The notes beneath the pieces are model-generated. The model was not told the origin of the DNA and made no database searches. It saw only the letters and a program-made list of their open reading frames with translations. Shown here piece by piece: positions 44,049-56,934 of a stretch of 64,000 nt of DNA. Numbering within the stretch: the first letter of the stretch is position 1; each line of letters opens with the position of its first letter. The DNA is from Isoetes taiwanensis (lineage: Eukaryota > Streptophyta > Lycopodiopsida > Isoetales > Isoetaceae), in NCBI GenBank assembly GCA_021234155.1, contig JAJEKV010000077.1, forward strand, positions 5,383,091-5,447,090, read 5' to 3'. Position numbers and translations under genes: made by a program.

Positions 44049-44660
44049 TGTTAGTCCTGTGCCTCGTACAGGACTATTCATGCATCTGACGAACCGGGTC
44101 AAGCTCAAGGATCCTCAGTCGACCACGGGTCAGCCATCAAAGGCTCAGCACCTGCGGTCAGACCATCAAAGGCTCGCCAGAAGACCAAGCGACCACCGCA
44201 GTCAAAACTGCGTCCGAGATCAACAAAGAGGCGCAAACCGGACAAGTGATGACACATTCACCAGCATGTCGGCGTCGGCGTGATTCTAGGCATTTCAAGA
44301 GGCAACGCCAACATTCCACGCAAATCGGGCCTCCTTCCGTGAGTCGGCAGAGATCGGTCGGAGTGTCTATATTGGGCCCAAGGCCATTGTACTATATATA
44401 TGACTAGAGCTCGCATTACGAGTTCTAGATGAGTTTTGAGTCTTGTCTCCTTTCGGTTTTTTCTCTCTTATTAGAGCTCATGTATGTTCATCATTGATAT
44501 CAAGGAAGCTTATCATTTTCCTCTCATTTGTTCGTTTTCTTCTTCTTCTTTCTTCTTGCAAATCCCCGCGTGACATAGTCCCCCGGACTCTCTGTTAGAT
44601 CCACGGGTCCTCCTGAGGGTCGTCTTCCGGAGTTCGAACCCACCCAAACACCGCCGCCGC
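44049..44660 (+). repeat. 5' LTR of the Ty3/gypsy element
   Basis: Contains ACTATATATATGA (TATA region, about 44390-44402), 25 bases before CTCGCATTACGAG. Homology to the 3' copy ends near AAACACC (about 44655). A possible primer-binding site (TGGTGCGATTCC) follows at about 44667. Confidence 0.75.
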
Positions 44661-45099
44661 CGCTGGTGCGATTCCATCCTACTTTCTTTCGCCGCCATAT
44701 CCGTCCGGGAATTTCACGCCCGGAAGAACTCCTTTCTCGACGCGGCCTCGCTTGAGCGCCATCGGGAAACCGATTAAGGACATGTATGGATCTGCTTATG
44801 ACATAGAGGAGGCCATCTTCGGATCTAGGGCTCGGTCGGCGCCACCAACCCCTCGTGTCTGTCTCGTCCAGGTTCCCGCCCCAAAGCGTGCAAACATTGC
44901 TCACAACCTCAGTCACCTCATCACTATCAGGGGGAGCCCTATCGGGCTCAACCTTCTCAACCGTACTTTCATACCCACGAACATGCCTACATCCATCATT
45001 CTTTCGGGCCATCGCCCTCTTCCCTCACAACCATCATCTCCCGGGTGGCAAGGATATCCACACGTCTCTTTTTGCGCCTCATCAGAATATCCTTCCCTA

Positions 45100-46450
45100 C
45101 ATTTCCCACTTTGCCCTTCCTGTTTACAACCTTACAGATCTCAAAACCAATGCTCCGGCAACTTCGGTTCCTCAACCTGATCACCCCTTCATCGGGGTCC
45201 TTCAGGGCACCATGCCACATCCAACTCAACCTCAATATCCTCACTATCTTTGTTCTGTCCAGCCCACACTTTCACATCTACCTTTCAGACTTTGAAACCC
45301 GGACTTATCCCACCTTTGGCAACCACGAAGGCAAACCCTTAGACCAAAGTGCTCGGGCCCACATGGAAGAATTTGAGGCTCTAGCTGTCCTAAATGGTCA
45401 TGCGCCAACCTCAACTGAAATTCCACATCTTTTCCACCACCTGCGTGGCTCTCCTCATCAATGGCTCATGTCCAACAAAAGCCATTGGAAACAAGACTGG
45501 TCGAAATGCGAAACTTTACGTCTCATTATGGGACCACGGATGATGATCAACTTCATCTCAAGCAACTCAATGAACTTCAACAAGAGCCCACAGTCCGCCG
45601 GGATTTTGCGGATCGACTTCACATTACGCTAAGTAAGCTCAAGGAGTACCCCCACGAGCCGATTTTGGTTTGGTTTCTCCAAGGACTTCCTCCGCCTATT
45701 CGACTCATGGTGAATACCAAGGTCCCAAGACTTTGAGCAAAGGCTATCGACCTTGTCAATCACTTTCGGTCATTGTTTCCTCCCGAGGCGTGGCTCTTCA
45801 AGAGCTCCGTTCATTCCACCCGTCATGGTTCCACATGACGGTACGACGTTCAGCCTCAACACGCTAATCCACAGTAGCGAGTCGGATCTGGTGCCATATT
45901 TGCAAATACCAAGGCCATTTGGCAAATGAGTGCAACTCCACCAATGGCCCGCCTCGTAAGCGATGCAACATGTGCAATCATGCCACGGAAGAGTGCACTC
46001 GCACTCATCCCACACCGTTCCGCAACAAAATGGTTTATCAAGTGCAAACCACACCTCGGCCAACAATCGCGACTATCGGCAGCCACCACTTCGGGTGCAA
46101 TCCACTCAACTCTATCGCCAACAGGAGCAACAAGCGGGGACCCAACCCACGCTCTTTTGATCCTTCTAAAGCTTCGGTGTTAATTGTCCAAGAATGGGGT
46201 CATACCACCACGGCGTGTCCTCAACTTCCACAAGTTCAGGTACAACTTCTGGCACAAATCGGACCACATCGGTCCGCCTCACGACTTACCAACTCGGATT
46301 GCTAATGGCAAACAAGGGCGAGACCAGTTCTTAAGAAGCCACCAAGCCTCCCGGCAATCACGCTATCAACCAGCTCGGCAAAATCAACTCTCGGTTGGAT
46401 CAACAAGCACAAGAGGAAATTTTCGGGCACTTAATCCTCCAGTCCGGTAG
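45100..46450 (+). pseudogene. gypsy gag region
   Basis: Fragments in changing frames: HMEEFEALAVLNGHAPTSTE, LRGSPHQWL and QEPTVRRDFADRLHITLSKL resemble the gypsy gag capsid region. At about 45890-46010 are two Cys clusters, CHICKYQGHLANEC (C-x2-C-x4-H-x4-C zinc knuckle) and CNMCNHATEECTRTH. A start codon cannot be chosen because of the shifts. Confidence 0.75.
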
Positions 46451-46989
46451 TCAAATTGGGTTGGTTTAGTTTCACGCCCGCATCAAGGCATCACGCCCCT
46501 TGACCATTATTCGAATGGCACGCAACCCGCCTTTGCAGGTTTTGACACCATTCCTCATGAGGACGAAAAAAAGGTTCACTTTGCACCTGACTTGGAGAAG
46601 CTCATGCCACATGTCATGCCAAAAGTTCGCCAAAGCATTTTGAACCTCATGCAAGCTGCTGAAGGCCGCACATTGGCAAATGTTCATGCCACCACCAGAG
46701 CTCAACAAAGACAAGATACACCTTCCACATCTCAGCCTCCTCGCTCTCAGACGTATCCCAATATTGTTGCAGAGGGTTGACTTACTCAAAGAAGTTGCTA
46801 CTTCACTACCACGACTCCGGCACTGATTGGAACCAGCAGATCCTTTTTCTCATGTGCCTCTAGAACTCCAAGAGGAGCTAGCCAAGATCAAAATTCCTTT
46901 AAGCTTGGCAACCATTTTGAAACTCTGTCCTGCTCTCAAGGACCAGTTACCACTCCCAACTGTTTTAGTTGGGGCCGGCTACCTCTACA

Positions 46990-47300
46990 CCCACGGTCCA
47001 TGCCATTGTGGGGTAACCAAGTCAACCATGTTCAAATAGATGGAGGTAGCGCAATCAATCTCATCACGGATAAACTCGCCAAACAAATGGGCATCACACA
47101 ACTCTTTTCGTGCCCCATATGACATCAAGTTGGCTAATGGCCATATCACGCGACCTCAAGGCGTCACACCTCTTCTTCACATCAACATCGGTGATCTCCG
47201 CTTCCCCATGGAATTTGGAGTTTGGAAAGTCGGGCGAAGATCCGGTGACTATGAAATGTTGGTCGGCGACTTTTTCTCCGCCAGCAAAGAGTATCCATTC
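46990..47300 (+). pseudogene. gypsy aspartic protease region
   Basis: About 47037-47300 reads, with one shift, as DGGSAINLITDKLAKQMGIT followed by IKLANGHITRPQGVTPLLHI and YEMLVGDFF. DGGSA at the start corresponds to the retroviral-type catalytic D-(S/T)-G loop, here Asp-Gly-Gly-Ser, as in many plant gypsy proteases. Most residues of the fold are recognisable. Confidence 0.75.
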
Positions 47301-47989
47301 TTGGGCCCACGGACCAGTTAGTCATCACCGATGGTCATCTCAATGCCACCATGGACTTGCAAGTAAGCGGGATCATTTCTGTTTGAACATGCGGAACCCC
47401 TCTCTCATAATCAGGTCGGAAGAAGCTCGGAATATTTATCAAGTTCGGGCTCCACTGCGAGTCGCCGCCGGGTCATCCTACCGAGATATTTTGATCCTTG
47501 GGGAGAAATGACTCTTGATCGGAGGACAGGTGCGTGGCTGCTTTGCTTGACCCTTACGGCTCCTTGCAATCGAATCAACGTGTTGATCACTTTCCGGATC
47601 TTTGAACCTCGCAACTCTGTTGATGTACACGCAATCATGAAGCAACCTCTCGCTGGTTGAACCCGCAAAATTATCCGCGCATCGGTTATGCTCCAGCCTC
47701 ACGCACACATTGTGCGTAAAGTAATACCCCATATCCGGGTTAGGAAATTCCAACGTGGGCGTGGGCAATAATCAACCCGGTCCAGATTGGCCGGAAATCT
47801 TCCGCCCCTTATCGTCGGGGCTAAGTCAAGGTTTTCAAAAAATTCAAACACATTTTCACCGAGTTACAAAGATCTTCGGGAATCAACAAAAGCTTGGGGA
47901 ACTCACCATTCCTACCAAATCTGATGCACACCGCTTTAGCAACGACAAAGCATGTGCTCAACCCTAATTACCGTGATCGCGCCAAGGCG

Positions 47990-49190
47990 GAAATTGACAA
48001 ACTCCTTTGCTGCGGGTTTGATCTATGAGGTCAAACATTCAATGGGTGAGCCCCATCGCCATTGCCCTCAAACACAATGGTAAGATCCGAAATCTCGTGG
48101 ACTATCTGAAACTCAATCAAGCCACGGAGCGTGATCATTTTCCACTTCCCTTCACTGCACTGACCAGGTCGAAGAAGTGGCCGGACATGAGATGTACCCT
48201 TTATGGATGGTTTTTCTCGCTACAATCGATCTCAATCAAAGAATCGATCAACTCAAGACCACTTTCACCACCCCATGGGGCACTTTTTGCCTACAAGGTG
48301 GTTCCTTTTGGATTATCAAACTCTCCATCAACGCTTCAACGCGATCATGCTCTCGCTTTTCATGATTTCATGAAGGAAAATCCCTTCTTGCAAATTTTTC
48401 AAGATGACTTCTCCTCGCCTACGCCCATGGTTGACCATTTGATAAATTGGAACTCGCCTTCCGAAATGTGATGAGTCCCAGATTAGTCTCAATCCTGAGA
48501 AATGCACCTTTGCGCCACCTCCGTGTTCTCGTTAGGGCCATGTGGTCATGAAAGCGTATCACCACGCATCCTCGCCAAAATCAGTTGTGTGCTCAAGGCT
48601 CAAGCACAGCCAATATCAAGGAGACACGCTTCTTTTCCCGGGTAAGGTCAATTATTACTCCACCTTCATAACCGGATTAGCAGCCATTGCGCATCCCATT
48701 CATAAACTCACGGGTGACTAATCCACCGGGCTTGGAATTCCCGCAGGATGTCGCTTTCCAACAACCGAAGCTTTTTGCTTACTCGTGCACCGTTCTTGTT
48801 CCTCCTCAATGGGACAAGCCCTTTCATGTTCATGTAGATGTCTCGCTTGCTATTGAGTCGTTCTTTCTCAAGAATATGATGCGACATCGACAAACCAAAT
48901 CGCTACGCGCCAGAAAACTCACTTCATTGAGCGCAACTATTCTCGCCCGATTCGAGCGCGAAGCTTTGGGTCTCATTTTTCGCGGTCCAACGCTCACATT
49001 ACCTTTTGGCAGATCAAACTGTTCTTTGTGGACCACCAAGCACTTTTATTTGATCAACAAGTCCACGCTCCACGGGCCGCATTGCTCGCGTGGGTCCTTC
49101 TTCTCCAAGAATTTGCTCCTTTTGAAATCGCTCATAAGGGTCGGCAAATCTCATGTTGTCCCCGATTATCTTTCACGATCCACATGATGA
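47990..49190 (+). pseudogene. gypsy reverse transcriptase and RNase H
   Basis: From about 48000: AGLIYEVKHS, WVSPIAIALKHNGKIRNLVD (the P-V-x-KK(D/N)G step), LNQATERDHFPLPF, YKVVPFGLSNSPSTLQR (the MPFGL-NAP step), then FLQIFQDDFSS, the catalytic box where YxDDF has become FQDDF. From about 48750 the RNase H text is FQQPKLFAY, DKPFHVHVDVS (D-x-S-G equivalent), FFVDHQALLF and WVLLLQEFAPFEIAHKGR, i.e. the usual W-L-L-LQEFDFEI-x-x-KG. Multiple shifts. Confidence 0.85.
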
Positions 49191-49379
49191 TCCCTCAACC
49201 GGAGTCTCGACGCCTTTCCCGATGCTCAGCTTTTTAGTCACATGCAACACCACATTGGTTCCATGATTTTCAGCAGCACCTCCTCACAGTGCTCTTCCAC
49301 CGTAAGATGAGACGCCTTCCTTTCGCCAAGCGACAATCCTTGCCGCTATCAATTTCTCCTCCGAGAGGTCCGCGGATCA

Positions 49380-50530
49380 CACCATGGTTGCGTGACATCT
49401 CTACAAAAGGGTAAGGACACCATCCTTCGGCCGGTTCTACCTCATGAAGTTCCGGATATTGTTCGAGAAGCTCATCAAGGGCTAGGTGGTGGTCATTTTC
49501 ATGGTGACACCACAAAGACGCTAAAAATCCTTCTAGCTGGGCATTATTGGCCCACGCTTCTTCAAAGATGCTCATGCCCACGCCAAGACGTGGACGCTTT
49601 GCCGGTGGGACTTACCCACGCCCGTGGACGCTTCTTCCTTGACACGGGCCGCCACGCCACTTCCCTTCAAAGAAATGGGGAATGGACTTTGTGGGACCTA
49701 TAGATCCTCCTCGCCGCACACCCGTGCTGCTACATTCTCGGGTTCTCACCGACTACGCTTACCAAATGGTGGGAAGCTTGTGCACTTCCGCATAACACCG
49801 CAGCAGAAGTACTAGGGTCCTCTATCAACAAATTATCACGCTGATTCGGGGCCCCACCGGAGCGGGTTTGACCGTGGTGTTCATTTCATCAATCATACTA
49901 TCAAGGAGCCGACGGATTATCTCCCCGATACATCATCACAAGAGCACACCTTACTATCCTCAAGGTAATGGGTTGGCGAAAGCACCAACAAAACGCCTGG
50001 TCACCATTCTCAAGAAAATTTAGACGCTTCCCCGCACGTATTGGCAGACAAAACTTCCCATCGCCCTTTGGGCCTACAATACTTGTTTCAAGATTGCTGG
50101 GGTCACACCTTTTAAATTGGTTTATGGTCGAAGCTCTCATGCCGCTTTGAATACATCCTTCCAACACCCGCTTTCAACCGGCTACCGCCATAATCCACCA
50201 CCGCGACTCAAAGAAAGGGTCTATCAATTAGAACAGCTTGGATGAACTTCGAAGGGATGCTTATATTCTTGTTCTTCATGGACAACAGCTTTGCAAAAAA
50301 TCTTTACATGACAAACGCCCAAGACAAAACATTCAAAGAAGGCGATTTGGTTCTTCTTTATGATTCCGTGTACAAAAATTTTCCTGTAAACTCAAGTTTC
50401 GTTGGTTTGGCCCTTATCAAATTGTTCAAGTGGTTAGACCAAGCTGTTTTCCAACCTGGCCGAAGTTAGATGGCACTCCATTACCTACATTGGTTAATGG
50501 TTTTCGCCTCAAAGCATTTCATCACACGTA
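49380..50530 (+). pseudogene. gypsy integrase
   Basis: LRPVLPHEVPDIVREAHQ, GGGHFHGDTTKTLKI and GHYWPTLLQRC form the zinc-binding H-H-C-C segment with the second Cys pair in CSCPRQD (shifted). Around 49670 MGNGLCGTY(xx)PPH marks the start of the catalytic core (W...M DF-GP). Later pieces near 49890-50140 give the S-x-H-x-x-YYPQGNGLAE and LPxALWAYNT steps in broken frames. FKEGDLVLLYDS at about 50335 and SFVGPYQIVQV-like text at 50395 are the C-terminal GPY/F-type tail. Confidence 0.8.
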
Positions 50531-50699
50531 AAGTGAACAATCAACAAACGAGACAAGTTCAAGAAGCAAACACCACGTAAAAGTGACTAGAAAGGCGATG
50601 TATATTATATTATAGTGGAGATTTTTTACAAAATGTGGGCGCAAAATTTATTTCCGCTTATGGGCATCAGCCTATATACAAAAACGCCTCAGAGCCCCA

Positions 50700-53600
50700 T
50701 TTACTAAGTCCTAAGAGGGAAAACCCTCTACTCGGGTTCGGAGCAGAGGTGATGCGGAGGAGATGGTAGAGGTTCTCGCGGGGATCCCAAAAGGTGGGGA
50801 ACCACCTCCATCCCGTTGGTCTTCGGCCTGATGTTCAGCCATCCCGCGACACCAGCCGGCCCATTGGAATGCCACCATTGTGGCGGCAGAGATCCGACAA
50901 TTCATCTTGCAAGTGATCCACTCCACCGACAGTTAGTGGGCATAGTGCGCCTTCGCTCAAACCAGCGCAGCCATCTTTGGAAGCCATCGGATGCCTTCGT
51001 TTACTCGGTTCGTCTTTATATAGCCAAATGAGGAACTCCTTGTCGACGTGGACCAATCACACAAATCGCCAACGGTTTGCAATGCAAGGCTCTTTAAAAT
51101 GAGAATCTTTTTCTCCCGCCGCATATCTAGCCATGGTACCTTCCGACACATTCTTTTAATGATATCCCACTTCGAAGTTGCCGTGATTGAATGCCATTCC
51201 TTCTTTTCACGCCCGTTAACATTAATGTGTGTCCTTTTGCCACCGTCACATCCGGATCCTTCTTTTCACGCCTCATCCTCACCGCTCATTGCTTTACCCT
51301 TTTGGGACTTAGCCAAATTTTTGCCTCTCAATACCCTCCTTGGCATCTTTTCGACACCGGCACCATCAACGGCTCCAGCTTTGCGCTCTCTTCATACCTC
51401 TTTCGCCTTCCGCTTGTGCGCCTTAAACAAACCTTTTCGCTCCTCTCGCGCCTTTGTCCTCCGTGGCTTTTGGCTTTCGCCCCTCCGGGCTTTGAATCAC
51501 TCTTCGTTTTCGCAAATCGCTACCATGGCTGACTAAGATTTTCTACACTTCGCTACCGCTCCCAAGGATCCGCCCTTTTGCATCCTCAGATCCTTCTTGA
51601 CTTCCACTTTCCGTGGAAGCCCTTGTTGGCCTAAATAAAGAAGTCACGAACGACACCAGCTTTACTTAATTCTCTCAAATGGAACTTCCGCTCCAAATCG
51701 ACCAACTTGAAGCAGTTCATCGCCAATATCGTTAATAGCCAAGCATATTTACAACTAATGGTCGATGGCACCACCATTTCGTTGACTCAACATTTGATTT
51801 CTGAGGTATTTCATATTCCTTTGCACACCCCTTTGTTTATCATGGTTCCGCCATACAGATCTAGATGTCACAGAGTTTGGTGCACCTCCTTATCATGCCA
51901 ATGTCCATCGCCCGACTAATATCGACAAGCCTCACTTAAACCTTTGTTAAATTTCTCGCGGCTTAAAGTTCCTTTGGGTATTCTATCAAGAACACCCATA
52001 TCAATAAGCCTTTCTATAACATGGTCCTCACTGCTACACACCCAAACACCACATAGATTGGCCCCAAATGATGTTCTATCGTTTTCCAAGAAATGGACCG
52101 CCTTTAGGGGTACCACTTCCATTTCGAAGTTTCGTGGGAGGCCACTTTCAAGCCCTCATCCGCCATTACTTCCTCCCACACCACAAAAATTCTCATAATT
52201 CCACTCGGCCCCTTCCAATCACTCACCAAGTTGGCACTTCACGCCGCTTTTCCACCGGGTCATGTCCCAAAGTCCGCGACACCCATGTCACCGTTTCTCT
52301 CCTCCGCTACACCATCCACTTCACACCATTTTTCCCAAACATCACAAACCGTGCAAGTACCGTTTCCACCACCACAACACCCTCGCCGGGCTTGTTGTAT
52401 CAAGACGCTAGGATGCCTCAAGCCGCCGCCTCAAGTTACAAGAATCCCAAGACGCCTTATGAGCGGGTTCAACGCACTAGAGGCTCCGAGCGCAGACACC
52501 AGACCTTCGCCGCAGAATCGCCTAAGTTGCAACTTTGAGGCCAAACTTCAAGACAAGCATGAAGCTCTCTTTACGTGCTCATACGCATCTCAAAAGTGCA
52601 CAAGCTCAAGTCAGCCAACTTGCTAGATCAACAGCTCAGCCCAATCAGAATTCAGACTTTATTGGAGCACAACAAGTCCACAGCAGCTATCCCGGGTACC
52701 AAGGACGCAGATATTGCTAAGCTCAATGCCTTGTAATTAACTTTGTGAAAATTTCAGCACTCGTTCAAAACCTTTCAAAGACGGACGCTTCAAATTGCCT
52801 CCTTTGACGGCTCGGCTTTCTACCATTGCATCTCTCACCACCTCTCTTCAAGATCGCCTACGAGGTGCGTAAAACGTAAGATACCGATGACGCGGAGATT
52901 GCCGCGGTTTCGCCTCAATACTCGGGAAATCCTCCTCCTGTGTCAACACTTCTCGTAAACGGGTCCGCGGACAATCCACGGCTGCTAGAAAGGGACAACC
53001 GGATCCGCGGATCTTGAACAACAAACCGCAAAGAAGTTATTCGGGTCACGATGAGGCTCAAGCAAAACTTGACGCTTCCATACCGCCATTATTAACGTAA
53101 CGCCCGCTGACTTCCCAGCCCTCCCCGCTATCACGATTATGTGGTTGCTCGACGCCACCTCTTCCTTTCAAGTGGCATGCGGCGCAGATGGCCCCGTGGA
53201 TATTCCCCGAAAGACCGCATTTTCTTAGGATTTGGCCGGAACTCTCCATTGAAGACAAAGGGTTGTGGCCGCGGCCCCTTGTGGTCTTTGATCTCATACA
53301 CCGGGCCGATCCGCACTTTTATCACCTTCAGAGTGGTTCAGCCCATGGCTTACATATTTCATGATTTCTATCCGGGTGATACATGTGAACACTTTGGAAA
53401 TGGGCCACGCCTTTTTTTCGTGGTGACCCCACTGTGCAATGGGTGCTTCAGATAACAATCCATATATCTTATGGATCCTCGCCAGACCCAAACTCTTCAT
53501 CGAGTATATGCCCGAAGCTTGCCAATCATTTATCTCCGGGTAAGCGGAAGCGCCGCGAACAAATAAGAAGTATCTAGGACATCCCGAGGATCTTCCCTAT

Positions 53601-54470
53601 GCACAAATTTATATGCAAAGACTCGCAGTTATAACACAAGCATAAGCTGGATAGCAAGACGGCCCCCACGGATGGGATAGCCCTCCGCCAACTCTCAACT
53701 CTCGCTTCTCTTTGGGATCGTTGGTGTCGCTCTTGATCCGATCTTGTCGGGCCAATTCAGGGAGACCGCCAAGAACCCACGCCACCCGCATGGTTCCTTC
53801 TCCCTATGCTTCCCCTTGCATCTCCACCCCAGTTCCCCGACTCCTCGATGCCTTCCTTTTGGACCAAGGTCATGGATGGTCATGCGCCGGATGGACACCA
53901 CCTCATATCTCGACGGATCTCCTGGATCCACGCTTTGTTCGGGCCAGCCACATTGGGAAGAAGGTGCCACTGACAACACCACCAATTGATCTACATTGCT
54001 AAACGAGCTGGTTGGCAAACGCCTCACGGATGCGCTTCATGGTCTTGACACCTTCTTTGCAATGCCACCACCTCACCTGATCCTTCGTCCATCTTCGCTG
54101 TGGATTTTGGCGCCGCCTCAAATGCATTTTGTTAAGCTCCTTAAATCGGCAAATTGCCCCATTTTTCACCACAACAGAATGAACGCTGTCGGGTTGCCTT
54201 TGGCCTTCGACTGCTCTCATGGAATGTCGCATATTTCTTCGACGCCCACGCCGCCTCTTTGAAGACATGGTAAATAACCTCGCTTATTGATGCAGATCCC
54301 GCCTTGGCCAAAACACTCCTCCCGCCTTCAAACACGCCGTGATCTCATTAGCCGCATCTTCATATCGGTGCCCGCCCTCACCCCCGAGGAGGATCACTTT
54401 CGCATTGCATGGCTTCCCACCGTAAACCCTTCCTCCTTTCTTCACTCGGTGTCGCTTTGGTGGGGAGTCC
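50700..54470 (+). pseudogene. Extra region between integrase and 3' LTR of the gypsy element
   Basis: About 3.8 kb of mainly plus-sense decayed coding text. From about 51524 (ATGGCTGAC) and on through 51700-51830 it reads LKQFIANIVNSQAYLQLMVD, GTTISLTQHLISEVFHIP, the sort of sequence found in the additional 3' ORF of large plant gypsy elements (Tat/Athila group) and in 'putative plant transposon protein' domains. About 52500-52870 looks coiled-coil (LQDKHEALF.., STIASLTTSLQDRL). Further on nothing is recognisable. The plus-sense direction, and the position between integrase and LTR, are the main evidence. Confidence 0.5.
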
Positions 54471-55055
54471 TGTTAGTCCCGTACTGACCTCCATGCATAT
54501 GTGACTATTCATGCAGGAATGCACATAATGGTCAAGCTCAAGGATCCAAAGATTAACGGGTCACCCATCAAAGGCTCGCCAGGAAGACCAAGCAGCCAGT
54601 ACTCACGCAATAAAAGCCGGGTTGGCCAACAAGAGGCGCCAGCCAGATAAGTGGGCCTCACACCGGCTACCAAGGCCGGGCCACCGTGATTCTAGGCATT
54701 TCAAGAGGCACCGCCAACTCAGAATCGCCTCCTTCCGTGAGTCGGCACCGGTGATCACCGAGTGTCTATATCGGGCCCAAGGCCATTGTACTATATATAT
54801 GAGTAGAGTTAGCACCCGAAGTTTTAGATGAGTTTTGAGTCTTGTCTCCTTCAGCTTTTCTCTATTACAGAGCTCATGTATTTTCATCATTGATATCAAG
54901 GAAGCTTATCATCTTTCTCTCATTTGTTCGTTCTTCTTCTTCTTCTTCTTTTGCAAATCCCAAGGTGGACATAGTCCCCCTGACTCTCCTCGCTAGGATC
55001 CACGTCCTCACAGGGGTGTCTTTCCAGAGTTCCCCAACCCGCACTCCTAAACACC
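54471..55055 (+). repeat. 3' LTR of the Ty3/gypsy element
   Basis: Homologous to 44049-44660, with many substitutions and several indels; TATA region ACTATATATATGA at about 54790-54802. It ends in CACTCCTAAACACC. Confidence 0.8.
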
Positions 55056-56930
55056 AAGATCCTCACGATAAGCCGCTGAGATTCTTCCCCTCGATCCCAG
55101 TGGCACTGCTTGGTCATTAACATCATCTTCCAAGAGTCATAAAAAATATGAAGGCGATGGTCAAGCGGGCGTTTCAAGGCAAATACGCAGATGCATAATG
55201 ATGCTCTTAGTTAAATCGCAAAGCACCATCATGAATGTAAATTGTATCTAGATTAATTTTTACCAATATGCACTGAAGTGCATTTACCGATCATGGAAAG
55301 AAATCCGGACCAATTAAATGTTGTTTCAGATATCAACATTCATCCATATATTATCACCAACCATTTTATAACAAAAGGATGTCACACATTTTAGATAACG
55401 TGATAACTATATATCAACATATAACTATATTGGGGGACATTTATCTTATCTTGTTAGTGATTCTTCATTCAAATTTTGGGAATTAAAGAAATAATGCACC
55501 AATTTGTCTTTCTTTCAAAGTCAATGGCATGATTTATAAACACAAGGAAGTCTTTGGGCAAAAAAGAATGGAACGGTTGCTAACCAATGAATGCAAAGTT
55601 GCAATCGGTCTTGAACTCCCACCCCTCGATACCAGATTGAATGAAACAACCGAATGATCGTGTCCACTATTATATGTCCCATATCACTTTTCATTTTTCG
55701 ATATGATTCACCCAAGATTGAATGCATCATTACCAAATGATAATCACTATTCTAGGTCCCATAAGTAGCTACTTATGTTTATATGTCAATAATGAAGGCG
55801 CTGCATGTAGCATCTTAATGTTCTTTAGAAACAAAAGAAAGCCCGCGCTATTTTCTCCAAAAGGTTTGGCAAAAATTAATCCACCATGGATGAAAATTGT
55901 AGACCCACGATCCGCTAATGTATGGTGTGGCATGATTCTCATTACTGGGTCACTAATTAAAATACCCTGCACTCCAAGATGTTATCGGGCCTTCGTTGCA
56001 ACACTAAAAGTGAGGTCTAAAGCTATCTTATAACTTTGAATACAAAAGATGTAGTTTATATGGACAACCGGATGGATTATCACAACTTTAGCTACTTATT
56101 CTATATTTGTGTGTGTCACCGTTGTCTTCCCATGTATGTTGATAGAAGAACATGAGGAAGTATGTCATTGTTAAAGGCATGGCTTCATTATCATGTCGTT
56201 GGTCCTCAAAGAGTTTTGACTTGTTATTTGTGCCTCATGGCCACGAGAACTCTAATTGTTTATGTTGCAAAGACGTAGGTTTGTCATGTTATGATTAGCC
56301 ATTCTTTATCCGCCTTAAATAGCTTTTCACAAACTCTAAGGGAATCATCTGAACTAGACATATCAACATTGAGAACCATTGAATGGGATATTCTAAGAGC
56401 TTTTTGATTTTTCGATGGCTTATTCGTATTAAAGTTCAAGCCTTGTTGGAAAGTAGGGATCGAACATCTAATGGAATATGTTTGGAAGAAAACCCACAAA
56501 GGCTAGACATGCCGCTTTTTATCCTAGGAGTACTCCCAAGAAATGTCCATCTACACTGCTTTGGTTACTACGGGTTGAACCCTTTGTGAGCTAAGTGCTT
56601 GTACCACCGTGATGCCATGTTTGGGACCTAAAATCATAACGCCAATCATGGAGGTTTGAATTGATGGCTTTAAAGATCCGGGGAATAGCCCTCTTTAATT
56701 GTTATTTGCCCATTGGTGTATGTGATGGGCGTAAGTTCGTGACAATAAAGGAATATCGGCGGGGCTAACATGCTACAAGAAGTAGACACATTATTTCCCC
56801 GCTCAAGGGCAAACCTTTATCGGGTGTTATCAAAATACATTTGAAGAAGATGTTAGTTTACAAAAACTATAATAATCGCTGCAATAGAACTTGGGTGGGC
56901 CTAAAAAAACACTATCATGCGAGGAGAACT
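55056..56930. other. No gene seen
   Basis: AT-rich sequence between two retroelements. Short frames (for example 55722-56033, 56383-56589) have no recognised domain, and no terminal repeats were found. Confidence 0.5.
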
Positions 56931-56934
56931 TCAC

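Larger units (their letters stand above)
44049..55055 (+). mobile_element. Ty3/gypsy LTR retrotransposon with extra 3' region, degenerate
   Basis: Direct repeats at 44049-about 44660 and 54471-about 55055 act as LTRs. Both begin TGTTAGTCC and share AGGCATTTCAAGAGGCA, CTCCTTCCGTGAGTCGGC, GGGCCCAAGGCCATTGTACT, GAGTTTTGAGTCTTGTCTCC and TCATTGATATCAAGGAAGCT. A purine tract (TTGGTGGGGAGTCC) directly precedes the 3' LTR. Order inside is gag, protease, reverse transcriptase, RNase H, integrase, which is Ty3/gypsy, followed by about 4 kb before the 3' LTR. The coding part is shattered by shifts. The LTR 3' ends and a target duplication could not be fixed. Confidence 0.85.

Noticed and set aside
44513-45012. 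162-codon minus-strand frame rich in Arg
   Set aside because: It is antisense to the gypsy 5' LTR and leader; composition reflects the C/T-rich LTR end.
44752-45295. Overlapping plus-strand frames of 142-146 codons in the gypsy leader/gag
   Set aside because: Pro/Ser/Leu-rich shadows of each other in a shifted gag region; only the pieces with gag motifs are kept.
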